From CAYILR01 sp964364175 (lineage in GTDB: Bacteria > Bdellovibrionota > UBA1018), in assembly GCA_964364175.1 (NCBI GenBank), contig CAYILR010000010.1, positions 1-64,000 of the forward strand: a DNA stretch of 64,000 nucleotides, read 5' to 3'. Each line of letters begins with the position of its first letter. Position 1 is the stretch's first letter. The position numbers were made by a program, and so were the translations under genes. This document shows, piece after piece, positions 35,582 to 44,160 of this stretch. The notes below the pieces were generated by a model, which was not told the DNA's origin, did not search any database, and was given only the letters and a program-made list of their open reading frames with translations.

Positions 35582-36697
35582 TCAATAAGGTCGTTTGTAA
35601 AATGGGGTGGGGATAATTTCTGCTGCTGCTGAGGTTTGACGAATTTCTACTGCGATCTTTTTTCCAACTTCAGCGAATTCTGTTTCGACATATGCAACGG
35701 CGATTGCTTGGTTCAAACAGGGAGACTGAGTTCCACTGGTGACGATGCCGATTTTTCGGGATCGATCTTCGGTGAGAATCGGATAACCCTGGCGTGGAAT
35801 TCCGCGCTCGAGCATTTTCAGGCCGACGAGTTTGCGTTTCATGCCTTCTTTTTTGCGAGTGACGAGTGCAGCCTTGCCAACAAAATCTGCCTTGTCTAAT
35901 TTCACGACCCAAGCCAGACCTGCTTCGAGAGGATTGGTCTCGTCGCTGAGTTCGTGGCCGTAGAGTGGGTATTTCATTTCCAAGCGAAGTGTGTCTCTGG
36001 CGCCCAGACCGCAGGGCTTCAATCCCAGAGGCTGACCGACTTCGAGAAGTGCGCGCCAGACTTCGGGACCGGATTGCCAGGGCACGTAGATTTCGAATCC
36101 GTCTTCGCCCGTATATCCCGTACGTGCAATCACAGCGGGAATATTTTTCAGAACTTGGCCTTCGGCAAAGCAGTAAGTTTTGATTCCATCCAGCGGAATC
36201 GTGGTGAGTTTGGAAAGAATGGTCTGAGCCACCCGTCCTTGCAAAGCGATCTGAGTGTACTGATCACTGACGTTCTGTGCTTTGACTTGGGGGAACCGGC
36301 TGCGGTTTTTTTCCAGAACGGCCGAAGTATGAGCCCAGTCTTTGTCCGAGTTGCCGGCGTTTACGACGACCAAAAATTTTTCGGGGCCTCGGCGATAGAT
36401 CAAAAGGTCGTCCACAATCCCACCGTTCTCGTGACAGAGAACAGTGTACTGAGCCTGTCCATCGACGATTTTGGAAACGTCATTGGTGACTAGGTAATTC
36501 AAAAACTCGAGACTACCTGGACCCTCAACATGAAACTCACCCATGTGGCTGACATCAAACAAACCTGCCTGATTGCGACAGGCCAGATGCTCATCCATCA
36601 ATCCCGTGTATTGCACGGGCAGCTCCCAGCCGCCGAAGTCGATGAGGCGACCTCCGAGTTTTTTGTGTTCTTCGAATAAAGCAGTTCGTTTTAGCAT
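35582..36697 (-). CDS. gcvT: glycine cleavage system aminomethyltransferase, T protein
   Basis: 371 residues from ATG 36697. It releases ammonia from the aminomethyl-lipoyl H protein and transfers the C1 unit to tetrahydrofolate. The N-terminus TALFEEHKKLGGRLIDFGGWELPVQY and ARTGYTGEDGFEI are diagnostic; the C-terminal barrel ends normally. It heads the gcvTH operon. folD, which handles the methylene-THF product, lies 1.7 kb upstream, beyond hipBA. Confidence 0.95.
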   Translation of the reverse strand: MLKRTALFEEHKKLGGRLIDFGGWELPVQYTGLMDEHLACRNQAGLFDVSHMGEFHVEGPGSLEFLNYLVTNDVSKIVDGQAQYTVLCHENGGIVDDLLIYRRGPEKFLVVVNAGNSDKDWAHTSAVLEKNRSRFPQVKAQNVSDQYTQIALQGRVAQTILSKLTTIPLDGIKTYCFAEGQVLKNIPAVIARTGYTGEDGFEIYVPWQSGPEVWRALLEVGQPLGLKPCGLGARDTLRLEMKYPLYGHELSDETNPLEAGLAWVVKLDKADFVGKAALVTRKKEGMKRKLVGLKMLERGIPRQGYPILTEDRSRKIGIVTSGTQSPCLNQAIAVAYVETEFAEVGKKIAVEIRQTSAAAEIIPTPFYKRPY

Positions 36698-36745
36698 GAT
36701 CTGGGATCGGTATACGACTCGGAGCAAAAATCGTCAATTCGAGAG

Positions 36746-38044
36746 TTAATGAAGTCGTCTCAGAGCAGTACTCATTCCGTCTAAAATCGAAGTATATACC
36801 CATTTTGGAAAGCCTGGAGGCAGTTGAATGCCAGTATCTAATAGATTTTCCATTTTTTGGGTGAGATCTTCGATGAGACGATCTAATTCTGATGCGGGGA
36901 AGTCACAAAGTTTTGCTGTTTCGTACCAATAGCGCCGATGAATCTCGTGCCACTTGTATTTTCTGGAGTTGCCCACAGCCATCGAGAGCCTAACTTGATT
37001 TTGTCGAATTTGCTTTTTATGCAAGGCGGGATAGGCGGAGATTACGTCATAGATCGGGGTCAGAAAAAACCCTGTTTGAGTGTTAAAAATACTGAAATTT
37101 TTTGCGTGACCGTCAGTAGCTCCAAGTAAGAAAAAAACAAGCAATGCTCGCATGAATTGAGAGCGGTCTCTTTGCGGGTAATCAGAAGTCATTAACAAAT
37201 TCATGATGGCTTGAATTCCGGGTCCCCCATCGGATTCATATTTTTTGGAAGAAGAAAAACCTAAAGCTTGGCAAAGATCCTCCTGTGGAAGACGGTGCAA
37301 TGTTTTTTTTTCTTTTGTCCACTTTCGATCGAATCGCGTAACGATGAGGCATTTTTGATTCTCAAAAACCCCAATTTTGGCATCGGCTGTATCTAAGCCC
37401 AACGCTCTTGTTAAACGCAGGCAAAGCCACTCATTTTCAATGCTAGTTGAAAGGTCGATTCCATTGGGTAGCATTCCCATCGTTGTCTTAAAAATATGAC
37501 TGGTTGGAGTTGTTCCGATCGGAGTGTTCCATTGATCGTTTAAAAATAAAAATCCACATTTATCCTGAGCTCCAGCGATAGAAATTCTGAAATCATTTTC
37601 GAAATCATTTCCCAAGGGTGCAATAGGCAGAGCTTCAAGAATTTGAGAGATTTTTTTAGGAGTGAGCGGGGTTCCGGATGCGGATTTTAGTTTAGGGGCA
37701 GGACTACCATGAGGCAAAAATAAAAAAGCACCCACACAGTCTTTGCCGACTGCGCCTAGTAAATCGAAGTCATGTGAAGAGTTTGCGTGAACACGAACGG
37801 CTAAGCGCTCTTTTACTTTTTCGTTGTCTGGAAGCAAATTGTTGAAAAAATTTCTTACCTCGGCGCCAGCGTACAGTTTTTCTGTCAGTGGAAGGCTATA
37901 AGAGACCGGAAATCGATGCGCATCATTCAGCCATTTCTGGGAGTATTTGAATTCAATGGCTCCTGTAGGGAGCTCAGTGAGTTCACCAATCAATCGATCT
38001 TCCAAATACACATCTAATATATGAGAGGATTTTGTTTTATTCAT
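36746..38044 (-). CDS. hipA: HipA-family serine/threonine kinase toxin
   Basis: 432 residues from ATG 38044, overlapping the end of hipB by 8 bp as in most hipBA operons. Classic full-length HipA: N-terminal subdomain (LDVYLEDRLIGELTELPTG), a Gly-rich loop region FRISIAGAQDKCGFLF, catalytic loop ATDGHAKNFSIF and metal-binding LTPIYDVISAYP. HipA inactivates glutamyl-tRNA synthetase in E. coli; the target here is unknown. It is held in check by HipB. Confidence 0.92.
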   Translation of the reverse strand: MNKTKSSHILDVYLEDRLIGELTELPTGAIEFKYSQKWLNDAHRFPVSYSLPLTEKLYAGAEVRNFFNNLLPDNEKVKERLAVRVHANSSHDFDLLGAVGKDCVGAFLFLPHGSPAPKLKSASGTPLTPKKISQILEALPIAPLGNDFENDFRISIAGAQDKCGFLFLNDQWNTPIGTTPTSHIFKTTMGMLPNGIDLSTSIENEWLCLRLTRALGLDTADAKIGVFENQKCLIVTRFDRKWTKEKKTLHRLPQEDLCQALGFSSSKKYESDGGPGIQAIMNLLMTSDYPQRDRSQFMRALLVFFLLGATDGHAKNFSIFNTQTGFFLTPIYDVISAYPALHKKQIRQNQVRLSMAVGNSRKYKWHEIHRRYWYETAKLCDFPASELDRLIEDLTQKMENLLDTGIQLPPGFPKWVYTSILDGMSTALRRLH

Positions 38045-38297
38045 GAGAATCGGATGGATGTTGAGGTCTTGGACGAATAATAATTTCAAGGTTGAGGGCT
38101 GTCAGCATTTTAAATAAACTTCCCAATCGTATTCCATTAGAGCCAGATTCAATGAGGGAAACACCAGCTTGTCGAAGGCCAGAGAGCTGAGCCAGCTGAT
38201 CTTGTGAAATCTTGCTGTTCATTCTGACTTCCTTAAGCAGATGTCCCAATTGTTTTGAGCTGCGGATGGGAGTGGAGTTTAAAGAAAGATGCTTCAT
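38037..38297 (-). CDS. hipB: HipB-like antitoxin (Xre-family repressor)
   Basis: 86 residues. A helix-turn-helix of the Cro/CI type is at about 28-60 (ISQDQLAQLSGLRQAGVSLIESG). It should bind HipA and repress the operon. The start codon lies inside the first of three palindromic operators upstream. The C-terminus (IIIRPRPQHPSD) resembles the flexible tail of HipB proteins. hipA follows with an 8-bp overlap. Confidence 0.92.
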   Translation of the reverse strand: MKHLSLNSTPIRSSKQLGHLLKEVRMNSKISQDQLAQLSGLRQAGVSLIESGSNGIRLGSLFKMLTALNLEIIIRPRPQHPSDSHE

Positions 38298-38375
38298 ACC
38301 CTTAAGAGTATGAAGCAGGGTTTATACTCTTACAAGTATAAAAGTTAATCCATACTCTTAAGCGTATGGATTAAC
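38295..38375. promoter_or_regulatory. three evenly spaced HipB operators
   Basis: Three palindromes share TAC-N8-GTA cores: CATAC-N8-GTATG at 38295-38312 and 38351-38368, and TATAC-N8-GTATA at 38323-38340. Centres are exactly 28 bp apart. The first covers the hipB start codon. The third extends to a 12-bp-arm palindrome (38344-38375) that reaches the folD stop codon. They resemble E. coli HipB operators in layout (inverted arms, 8-bp gap) but not in sequence. Confidence 0.85.
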
Positions 38376-39213
38376 TAGTGGCAGCTGCACAGGTGTTTTG
38401 CATCAGAGTTAGAATGGTCATTGGCCCCACACCACCTGGGACGGGAGTGATGGCGCTAGTGATCGGGGCAACATGATCAAAAGCTACATCGCCTACGATT
38501 TTGCCTTCAGCGTTTCTGTGAATTCCCACATCAATCACCACAGCACCGGGTTTGATGTGTTCTTTGTGAATTAAGTGAGGCTTGCCAGCCGCCACGACCA
38601 GCAAATCGGCCTGTGTGGTAAATTTTCGAATATCTGGGGTTCGGCTATGGCATTGTAAAACCGTCGCATCGTGCTGAAGCAAGAGTGCGTGCATGGGTTT
38701 GCCCACAATCGAGCTTCGCCCTACTACGCAAGCGACTTTACCTGCGATCGAGATGTTGTAAAACTTCAGAAGCTCCATAATTCCGGCAGGTGTGCAGGGG
38801 AGGAAACAAGGTAAGCCTAAAATCAAATTTCCTACGTTCTGAGGATGAAATGCATCGACATCTTTTTTAGGATCAACCCAGAGCAAAACTTCGCGCTCGT
38901 TGAATTGGCGTGGAAGAGGGCGTTGAATCAAGATGCCATCAATTTTAGGATCTGAATTGAGTCGTTGCAGCTCCTCGAAAACTTCTTTCGGGGAAGCGCT
39001 GGCCGGAAATTTCATCGTGACATGAAACATACCCAGACTCTCTGCCATTTCACCCTTGCGGCGGGTGTAAATCACACTGGCTGGATCGTCCCCCACGATG
39101 ACTACGGCTAAGCCCGGTGGGTACCCGCGTTTTTGCTGAATGGTGAAAATTTTTTGGCTGAGTTCGGCTCGAATTTTTTCAATCACGGGTTTGGCAGATA
39201 AGAGCTGAGGCAT
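38371..39213 (-). CDS. folD: bifunctional methylene-THF dehydrogenase / methenyl-THF cyclohydrolase
   Basis: 280 residues from ATG 39213 (MPQLLSAKPVIEKIRAEL); an ATG 36 bp further upstream is possible. FolD interconverts methylene-, methenyl- and 10-formyl-THF. The conserved Tyr/Lys region YTRRKGEMAE, GILIQRPLP, and the NADP motif GRSSIVGKPMHALLL and VIDVGIHR are present, with PVPGGVGPMT at the C-terminus. It can process the methylene-THF made by the glycine cleavage system. Its stop lies in the largest hip operator. Confidence 0.96.
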   Translation of the reverse strand: MPQLLSAKPVIEKIRAELSQKIFTIQQKRGYPPGLAVVIVGDDPASVIYTRRKGEMAESLGMFHVTMKFPASASPKEVFEELQRLNSDPKIDGILIQRPLPRQFNEREVLLWVDPKKDVDAFHPQNVGNLILGLPCFLPCTPAGIMELLKFYNISIAGKVACVVGRSSIVGKPMHALLLQHDATVLQCHSRTPDIRKFTTQADLLVVAAGKPHLIHKEHIKPGAVVIDVGIHRNAEGKIVGDVAFDHVAPITSAITPVPGGVGPMTILTLMQNTCAAATS

Positions 39214-39378
39214 GGAAAAGTTTTTAGCAAAGATTCTTGTGGAGTGCATCTCAAACTCATTTTTTCAGGATGTTTTTGCCCAGTTGGCAAATTCTGCAGG
39301 CTAATTGCTGCCAATCATACTGAGTCAGTGCTCTGACAGCCAGCAACACGCTGGAATTACGGCTTTTATTTATTTTCC

Positions 39379-39406
39379 TAAAGTTCGAATTAAGGCATGC
39401 CGATTG
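39379..39406 (+). promoter_or_regulatory. sigma-28-like promoter upstream of flgF
   Basis: TAAAGTTC (TAAA at 39379-39382) and GCCGATTG (39399-39406) closely match the FliA consensus TAAA-N15-GCCGATAA, with one extra base in the spacer. It lies 53 bp before the flgF start. Confidence 0.5.
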
Positions 39407-39458
39407 CTAGTACTTATTGCCGGGAGGATAGGATTTCCTCCTGAAAGGCGAACATCTC

Positions 39459-40343
39459 TTGGGTTCAGGGCTATGGACGGCAGCATCTGGCGCGATCGCG
39501 AAGACACAAATCGTGGATACGACCGCCAACAATTTGGCCAACGTCGATACCCAGGGATTCAAAAAGGATGCGCCTACCTTTAAGGAATATCTTTCTGTAG
39601 CTGAGCGAGATCGATATCCGCAGGATATTCCTCGCGGTCCGATCAAAGACAAAGAGTTTTATCCAATCGACGGTAAAGACCAATCCTTCGTTGTAACCGA
39701 CGGAACGTATACTCACTTCAGCCAAGGACATCTGAGAGTAACTCACTCTCCACTCGACATCGCTCTCGACGGTCCTGGATTTATTGAGGTGAACACACCC
39801 GCCGGGATTCGTTACACACGAAATGGTGCACTCAAAATGGCTGCTGATGGCAGGCTCGTGACGTCGGAGGGGCACCCCGTTCTTTCGGCGCAACCTCAGG
39901 GCCTTACAGCAGAGCCAAACGCACAAAATCCGCAGGCCGCACTAGCCCAACGAAATCCCGCTGTACAGCCGCAAGACAACACAGCTCAAAGAATCATCAA
40001 CCTAAAAGACGTTCAAGGTGCAGTCTCGATCACTGAATCAGGTGAAGTTTTCGTAGGCGGCGATCAAATCGCAAAACTCAATGTAGTAGAATTTGCAAAT
40101 CCAAAAAAATTGAGAAAACAGGGTGGAACTCTTTTTGAAAACAAAGAGTCGCAAAACATCCTGCAAACCACTAATCCGAAAACGATTGTGCGCCAGGGAG
40201 TGATCGAAACCTCAAACGTCAATCCTGTCGAAGAAATGACCAACTTAATCCGAGCCAATCGATCGTTTGAAATGGATTTGAAATCCATGAAAACGCACGC
40301 CGATCTGATGGGCAAAGAAGTCAATGATGTGGGGAAACTCTAG
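39459..40343 (+). CDS. flgF: flagellar proximal rod protein FlgF
   Basis: 294 residues from TTG 39459 (LGSGLWTAASGAIAKTQ); no ATG fits the conserved N-terminus. The N-terminal ANNLANVDTQGFKKD and C-terminal RSFEMDLKSMKTHADLMG helices are the paired coiled-coil ends of rod proteins. The middle has the GPGFIEVNTPAGIRYTRNG fold. It is the first gene of a flg cluster; flgG starts directly after its stop. The assignment to FlgF rather than FlgG rests on position and the divergent N-terminus. Confidence 0.85.
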   Translation: MGSGLWTAASGAIAKTQIVDTTANNLANVDTQGFKKDAPTFKEYLSVAERDRYPQDIPRGPIKDKEFYPIDGKDQSFVVTDGTYTHFSQGHLRVTHSPLDIALDGPGFIEVNTPAGIRYTRNGALKMAADGRLVTSEGHPVLSAQPQGLTAEPNAQNPQAALAQRNPAVQPQDNTAQRIINLKDVQGAVSITESGEVFVGGDQIAKLNVVEFANPKKLRKQGGTLFENKESQNILQTTNPKTIVRQGVIETSNVNPVEEMTNLIRANRSFEMDLKSMKTHADLMGKEVNDVGKL

Positions 40344-41132
40344 ATGATTAAAGCTCTTTCAACTGCAGCGACCGGAATGGACGCACAAAGCGCCAATATC
40401 GAGCGCATCTCGAACGATTTGGCCAACGTCAATACGGACGGATACAAGCGCAGCCGGAATGAATTTCAGGATCTGATGTACCAGACAACCAAGGAGCCTG
40501 GAGCTCAGCTGGGAGTGGGCACACAATCACCTGTTGGAATTCAAACTGGATTGGGTGTGAAGGTGGGAGCTGTTCATAAAAATTTCGAACAAGGTCCCGC
40601 AAAAATGACCTATCACGATAAAGATTTCATGATCGAGGGAAAGGGATTTTTCCCGGTGCAAATGCCCAATGGTGAAGTGGCCTATTCTCGAAATGGAGCA
40701 TTTCACGTGGATGCACAGGGACGAATGCAGCAGTCCAACGGCGCTTTCTTAATTCCGCCGATTATCATTCCCAACAACACGCTTGATCTCAAAGTTACTC
40801 CTGCGGGTGAGGTGAGGGCTTCGCTTGCCGGACAAAACGGAGCAGATGCGGTCTTAGGGCAGATTCAGCTGATTATTTTCCCCAATGAACAAGGTTTGAG
40901 CTCTTCAGGAAATGGGCTTTACCGAGTGACTGCAGCATCGGGCGCACCTGTGCAAGGAGTGCCGGGTGAAAATGGAATTGGAGTGATCATGCAAGGCGCC
41001 CTGGAGGCTTCGAACGTGAACGTTGCGAATAGCATGGTGGATATGATTTCGACACAGCGGGGTTACGAAATGAACACCAAAGTGATGAGTGTTGCGGATC
41101 AGATGATGGGAGCAACAGTAAATATTAAATAA
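40344..41132 (+). CDS. flgG: flagellar distal rod protein FlgG
   Basis: 262 residues, the standard FlgG length. MIKALSTAATGMDAQSANIERISNDLANVNTDGYK and the C-terminal QRGYEMNTKVMSVADQMM are diagnostic. FlgG forms the distal rod that passes through the P and L rings. It starts one base after flgF's stop. Confidence 0.95.
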   Translation: MIKALSTAATGMDAQSANIERISNDLANVNTDGYKRSRNEFQDLMYQTTKEPGAQLGVGTQSPVGIQTGLGVKVGAVHKNFEQGPAKMTYHDKDFMIEGKGFFPVQMPNGEVAYSRNGAFHVDAQGRMQQSNGAFLIPPIIIPNNTLDLKVTPAGEVRASLAGQNGADAVLGQIQLIIFPNEQGLSSSGNGLYRVTAASGAPVQGVPGENGIGVIMQGALEASNVNVANSMVDMISTQRGYEMNTKVMSVADQMMGATVNIK

Positions 41133-41149
41133 TATTACAACAATAAATT

Positions 41150-41821
41150 ATGATGAATAAATCTATAGCCCTAATTTTTTTGATCTGTCCCGTTTGTTTC
41201 GCAGACTCGATGTCGGATCAAGTTAAACATGAACTGCAAAAACGCAACCCAGACGCCTCTAAAATTGAGATTAATTTTGTTCAGGATCCAGGAATCAAGG
41301 TCAGTGCAGATCAATTCAAGGTTTCCATTGTCGAAGATGTGGGGCCTTCCGAAGTCGAGTTTAGGGTCATAGATAAGGTGATTGGAAATACGATCGGGAT
41401 TGCCAGAGCGAAATATTCGATTTGGAAAAAAGCAGCAGTTGCCAAGAAAAGAATTCTTCCTGGTGAAAAAATTTCTTCGGAGTCATTTCTTTTGGAAGAA
41501 GTTCTCGTCAGCCAAGGTATGGCTCGAGAATTCCGTGGAGTGATGATTTCTGATTCAGAGTTACTTCATGAGGTTGAAAGTCGCCAAACGATCTTAGAGA
41601 ATCAATACATCACGACAACCGCTGTCCGTCGAATTCCAGATGTTCGCAAAGGAGACGGAGTCACGATTAAGCTCAGTTCTGGCGAAGTGCAGTTGTCGAC
41701 GCCTGGAATTGCAGAGGAAGCATCATACCTCAACAATACAATTCATGTTCTCTCCATAAAGAGCAAAAAAGTTCTTGTTGGTACTTTGATTGACAGAAAT
41801 TTGGTGGAGGTCAAGCTGTGA
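41150..41821 (+). CDS. flgA: flagellar P-ring assembly chaperone FlgA
   Basis: 223 residues with a signal peptide (IALIFLICPVCFA). The C-terminal SAF-type domain is recognisable (AKKRILPGEKISSESFLLEE, GDGVTIKLSSGEVQLSTPG, INNTIHVLSIKSKKVLVGTL-like). FlgA works in the periplasm to assemble FlgI into the P ring, and flgI is three genes on. The start is one of two adjacent ATGs. The stop overlaps the flgH GTG by four bases. Confidence 0.85.
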   Translation: MMNKSIALIFLICPVCFADSMSDQVKHELQKRNPDASKIEINFVQDPGIKVSADQFKVSIVEDVGPSEVEFRVIDKVIGNTIGIARAKYSIWKKAAVAKKRILPGEKISSESFLLEEVLVSQGMAREFRGVMISDSELLHEVESRQTILENQYITTTAVRRIPDVRKGDGVTIKLSSGEVQLSTPGIAEEASYLNNTIHVLSIKSKKVLVGTLIDRNLVEVKL

Positions 41822-42858
41822 GATTGAGCCGTTTTTGTACTCTAACGATTTTCGGATGGGTTCTGTTTCAGACAGTAGCGTGCTCCAGTCTTGTGGGGAA
41901 TTTGCGACGTGAGTTTAGCGAAGGTGATCAGCAAGATTCTCCCGAGGAGAATACATCTCTCGTGGCATCGGGACGTACCGGCGGCTCATGGCCTGAAAAA
42001 GGCTATTTGGATGAATCTGAACCGCAGCTGGGCGGAAGATCAATTGCTAGTGTTCGAGAGGGGAATCCGCGCGAGGGCTGGATTTCTGGAGAGATGAATG
42101 ATCAAAATCGTAGAGACGCCTATCGAGGTGTTTCGCCTGAGACCGAAGAGCTTGCAGCTGTGTACGGAGTATCGCCCATTGATCCAAAAAGAGTTCAGCC
42201 AAAACGAAAACGGACTACTCGTGAGGATTTTGAGGACAAAGTGAAAGACGAAGGGTCGCTTTGGGCTTCCGATGGACAAACCAATTACTATTTCACAAAA
42301 AATAAAATTCGAGGCCCGGGCGATATCGTGGCCATTCAGGTGGAAAAAGATCTTCTCAAGGACATTATCCTAGAAACAACACGAACACTGACACAAGCCG
42401 AGGGAGAGGCTGAGTTGGCGGATGCGCAAAAGCGAATTGATGCTGAACAAGCTGCAGATGGCGTGAAAACCAGCTCTGCAGCCCCATCTCGCTCAACTGC
42501 TAGTAAGAAAAAGGACACAAAAAAAAGCGCGAAGGGCAAGGGTAAGGACAAAAAAGCCGCAGCGCCCGAGGAAGAGGAAGAAGACGAGCCTACAGCGAAA
42601 GTCAAAAAAGCGACCGTTGAGGATATCGATGTCAGCAAAGCGTTTACGATGAAAGAGGGCGACGTTCTTCTCGCTGAAATTCAAGAACGCTACCCTAATG
42701 GAAATTTTAAAGTCAGAGCCACCAAAAAAGTGCCGTATCGCAACGGGTTCAGAATGGTGAATTACACAGGAGTTGTGAAAGGTTCCGAAATTTCTGAAGA
42801 CGACAAAGTTTTGTCGGGAAAGGTCTATGAATACCGTGTTGACATTGGATATCGCTAG
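41818..42858 (+). CDS. flgH: flagellar L-ring lipoprotein FlgH, enlarged
   Basis: 346 residues, well above the usual 220-240. The signal ends VACSS, a lipoprotein-like cleavage site. The core has SLWASDGQTNYYFTKNKIRGPGDIV near 145-170. C-terminal VNYTGVVKGSEISEDDKVLSGKVYEYRVDIGYR is typical FlgH. The extra length comes from a Ser/Glu-rich N-terminal part and a Lys/Ala/Glu-rich insertion (about 195-265, with KKKDTKKSAKGKGKDKKAAA and EEEEEDE). The L ring sits in the outer membrane. Confidence 0.88.
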   Translation: MRLSRFCTLTIFGWVLFQTVACSSLVGNLRREFSEGDQQDSPEENTSLVASGRTGGSWPEKGYLDESEPQLGGRSIASVREGNPREGWISGEMNDQNRRDAYRGVSPETEELAAVYGVSPIDPKRVQPKRKRTTREDFEDKVKDEGSLWASDGQTNYYFTKNKIRGPGDIVAIQVEKDLLKDIILETTRTLTQAEGEAELADAQKRIDAEQAADGVKTSSAAPSRSTASKKKDTKKSAKGKGKDKKAAAPEEEEEDEPTAKVKKATVEDIDVSKAFTMKEGDVLLAEIQERYPNGNFKVRATKKVPYRNGFRMVNYTGVVKGSEISEDDKVLSGKVYEYRVDIGYR

Positions 42859-43891
42859 AAACCACCGCAGGATTCAACTGGTTCTTTCGCTCATCATTGT
42901 GATGGCGATCGTTGCCCTGATTCCTCGACAAGCGGATGCAGCCCGCCTCAAAGACATTTCGACACTCAAAGGTGTGCGTGACAATATTTTGATTGGTTAT
43001 GGGATTATTGTAGGGCTGAAGGGCACGGGTGATTCTAGTACGGATGTTACAGGGCAATCTTTAGCTCGGCTTTTTGGTAAACTGGGTCTGGATGTTCAAC
43101 CGAATGCGGCAGTGAAATCCAAAAATGCTGCAGCTGTTATTGTGACAGCCAACCTGCCAGCCTTTTCTCGGGTTGGAAATAAAATCGATCTCACTGTCAG
43201 TTCTATTGGTGATGCAGCCAGTCTCGAAGGTGGAGTCCTACTGGTCACTCCATTGCGAGCAGGAGATCAGAATGTCTATGCAGTCGGACAAGGCCCAGTC
43301 ACCATAGGGTCAATAGCAGACGGAAACAGTAAGTCTTTTCCTACCGTCGGACGCGTGGTCGCCGGGGCGACCATTGAAAAAGACGTGGATGTGAATTTTA
43401 TTGGCAAAAAAAGCTATCGTTTTTCTCTTCAAAAAGCGGATTTTACAACGGCTGCTCGAGTTGCGACGTTGATTAACGGACAGCTGGGTGGGAAATTCGC
43501 CACTCCAAAAGATAGTGGGACAATTGACGTGATTGTTCCTTATCAATACGAAAACACGCCTGTCGAACTTTTGGCGCTTCTGGAAAACATTCAAGTCAAT
43601 GTTGACGCCAAAGCAAAAATTATCGTGAATGAACGCACAGGCACTGTGGTGATGGGTGAGCATATTCGGATTACGCCCGTATCCATTGCGCATGGAGATC
43701 TCGCCATAGAAGTCAAAGGTGCGCCTAAGGGGACGAAGCCCGAGCGTCTAATGGAGCTCAAATCGGGTGCAAGCGTTTCGGATTTAGTCAAAGCACTCAA
43801 TGTGTTGGGAGTTCAACCCAAAGACATGACTGCAATTTTTCAATCACTGAGAGAACTCGGTGCATTGCAGGCAGAATTGGAGATCATGTGA
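42827..43891 (+). CDS. flgI: flagellar P-ring protein FlgI
   Basis: 354 residues from ATG 42827, which overlaps flgH by 32 bp. A GTG at 42836 is an alternative. Signal peptide (QLVLSLIIVMAIVALIPRQADA), then ARLKDISTLKGVRDNILIGYGIIVGL, the FlgI signature. Gly/Asp-rich GTGDSS and FINGQLGG-like segments follow. Length matches FlgI. It forms the periplasmic ring with help from FlgA. Confidence 0.95.
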   Translation: MNTVLTLDIARNHRRIQLVLSLIIVMAIVALIPRQADAARLKDISTLKGVRDNILIGYGIIVGLKGTGDSSTDVTGQSLARLFGKLGLDVQPNAAVKSKNAAAVIVTANLPAFSRVGNKIDLTVSSIGDAASLEGGVLLVTPLRAGDQNVYAVGQGPVTIGSIADGNSKSFPTVGRVVAGATIEKDVDVNFIGKKSYRFSLQKADFTTAARVATLINGQLGGKFATPKDSGTIDVIVPYQYENTPVELLALLENIQVNVDAKAKIIVNERTGTVVMGEHIRITPVSIAHGDLAIEVKGAPKGTKPERLMELKSGASVSDLVKALNVLGVQPKDMTAIFQSLRELGALQAELEIM

Positions 43892-44160
43892 TTCTTTGGA
43901 AAGATTTCGTTTTGGATGATGAGATTGGTCCAGTTTTGCTGTTTCGAGAAATTGAGCAGCTAGCAGGTAGTCGTGAGAAGGAAGGGGCGGTTTTGAGAGT
44001 CATGGAAGACGCTCGGAAACACCTAATCCAGGAAACAAGGCAAGGACAACAGCCCGCTAGGATGGTGGGTATATCCGGTCTTGAAGGGGTCCGTGAAAGC
44101 ATGGAAGCTGACAAAGCTAGCCTAACCTCTTCTCAGCGACGCAGGAGGGGGGCAGAATGA
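43888..44160 (+). CDS. small protein between flgI and flgJ, unknown
   Basis: 90 residues from a GTG overlapping the flgI stop; its own stop overlaps the flgJ start. Charged and mostly helical, with no signal peptide (LFREIEQLAGSREKEGAVLRVMEDARKHLIQET). Both overlaps indicate that it is translated. Not a recognised flagellar protein. Possibly a rod or hook assembly factor; this is inferred from position only. Confidence 0.65.
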   Translation: MILWKDFVLDDEIGPVLLFREIEQLAGSREKEGAVLRVMEDARKHLIQETRQGQQPARMVGISGLEGVRESMEADKASLTSSQRRRRGAE

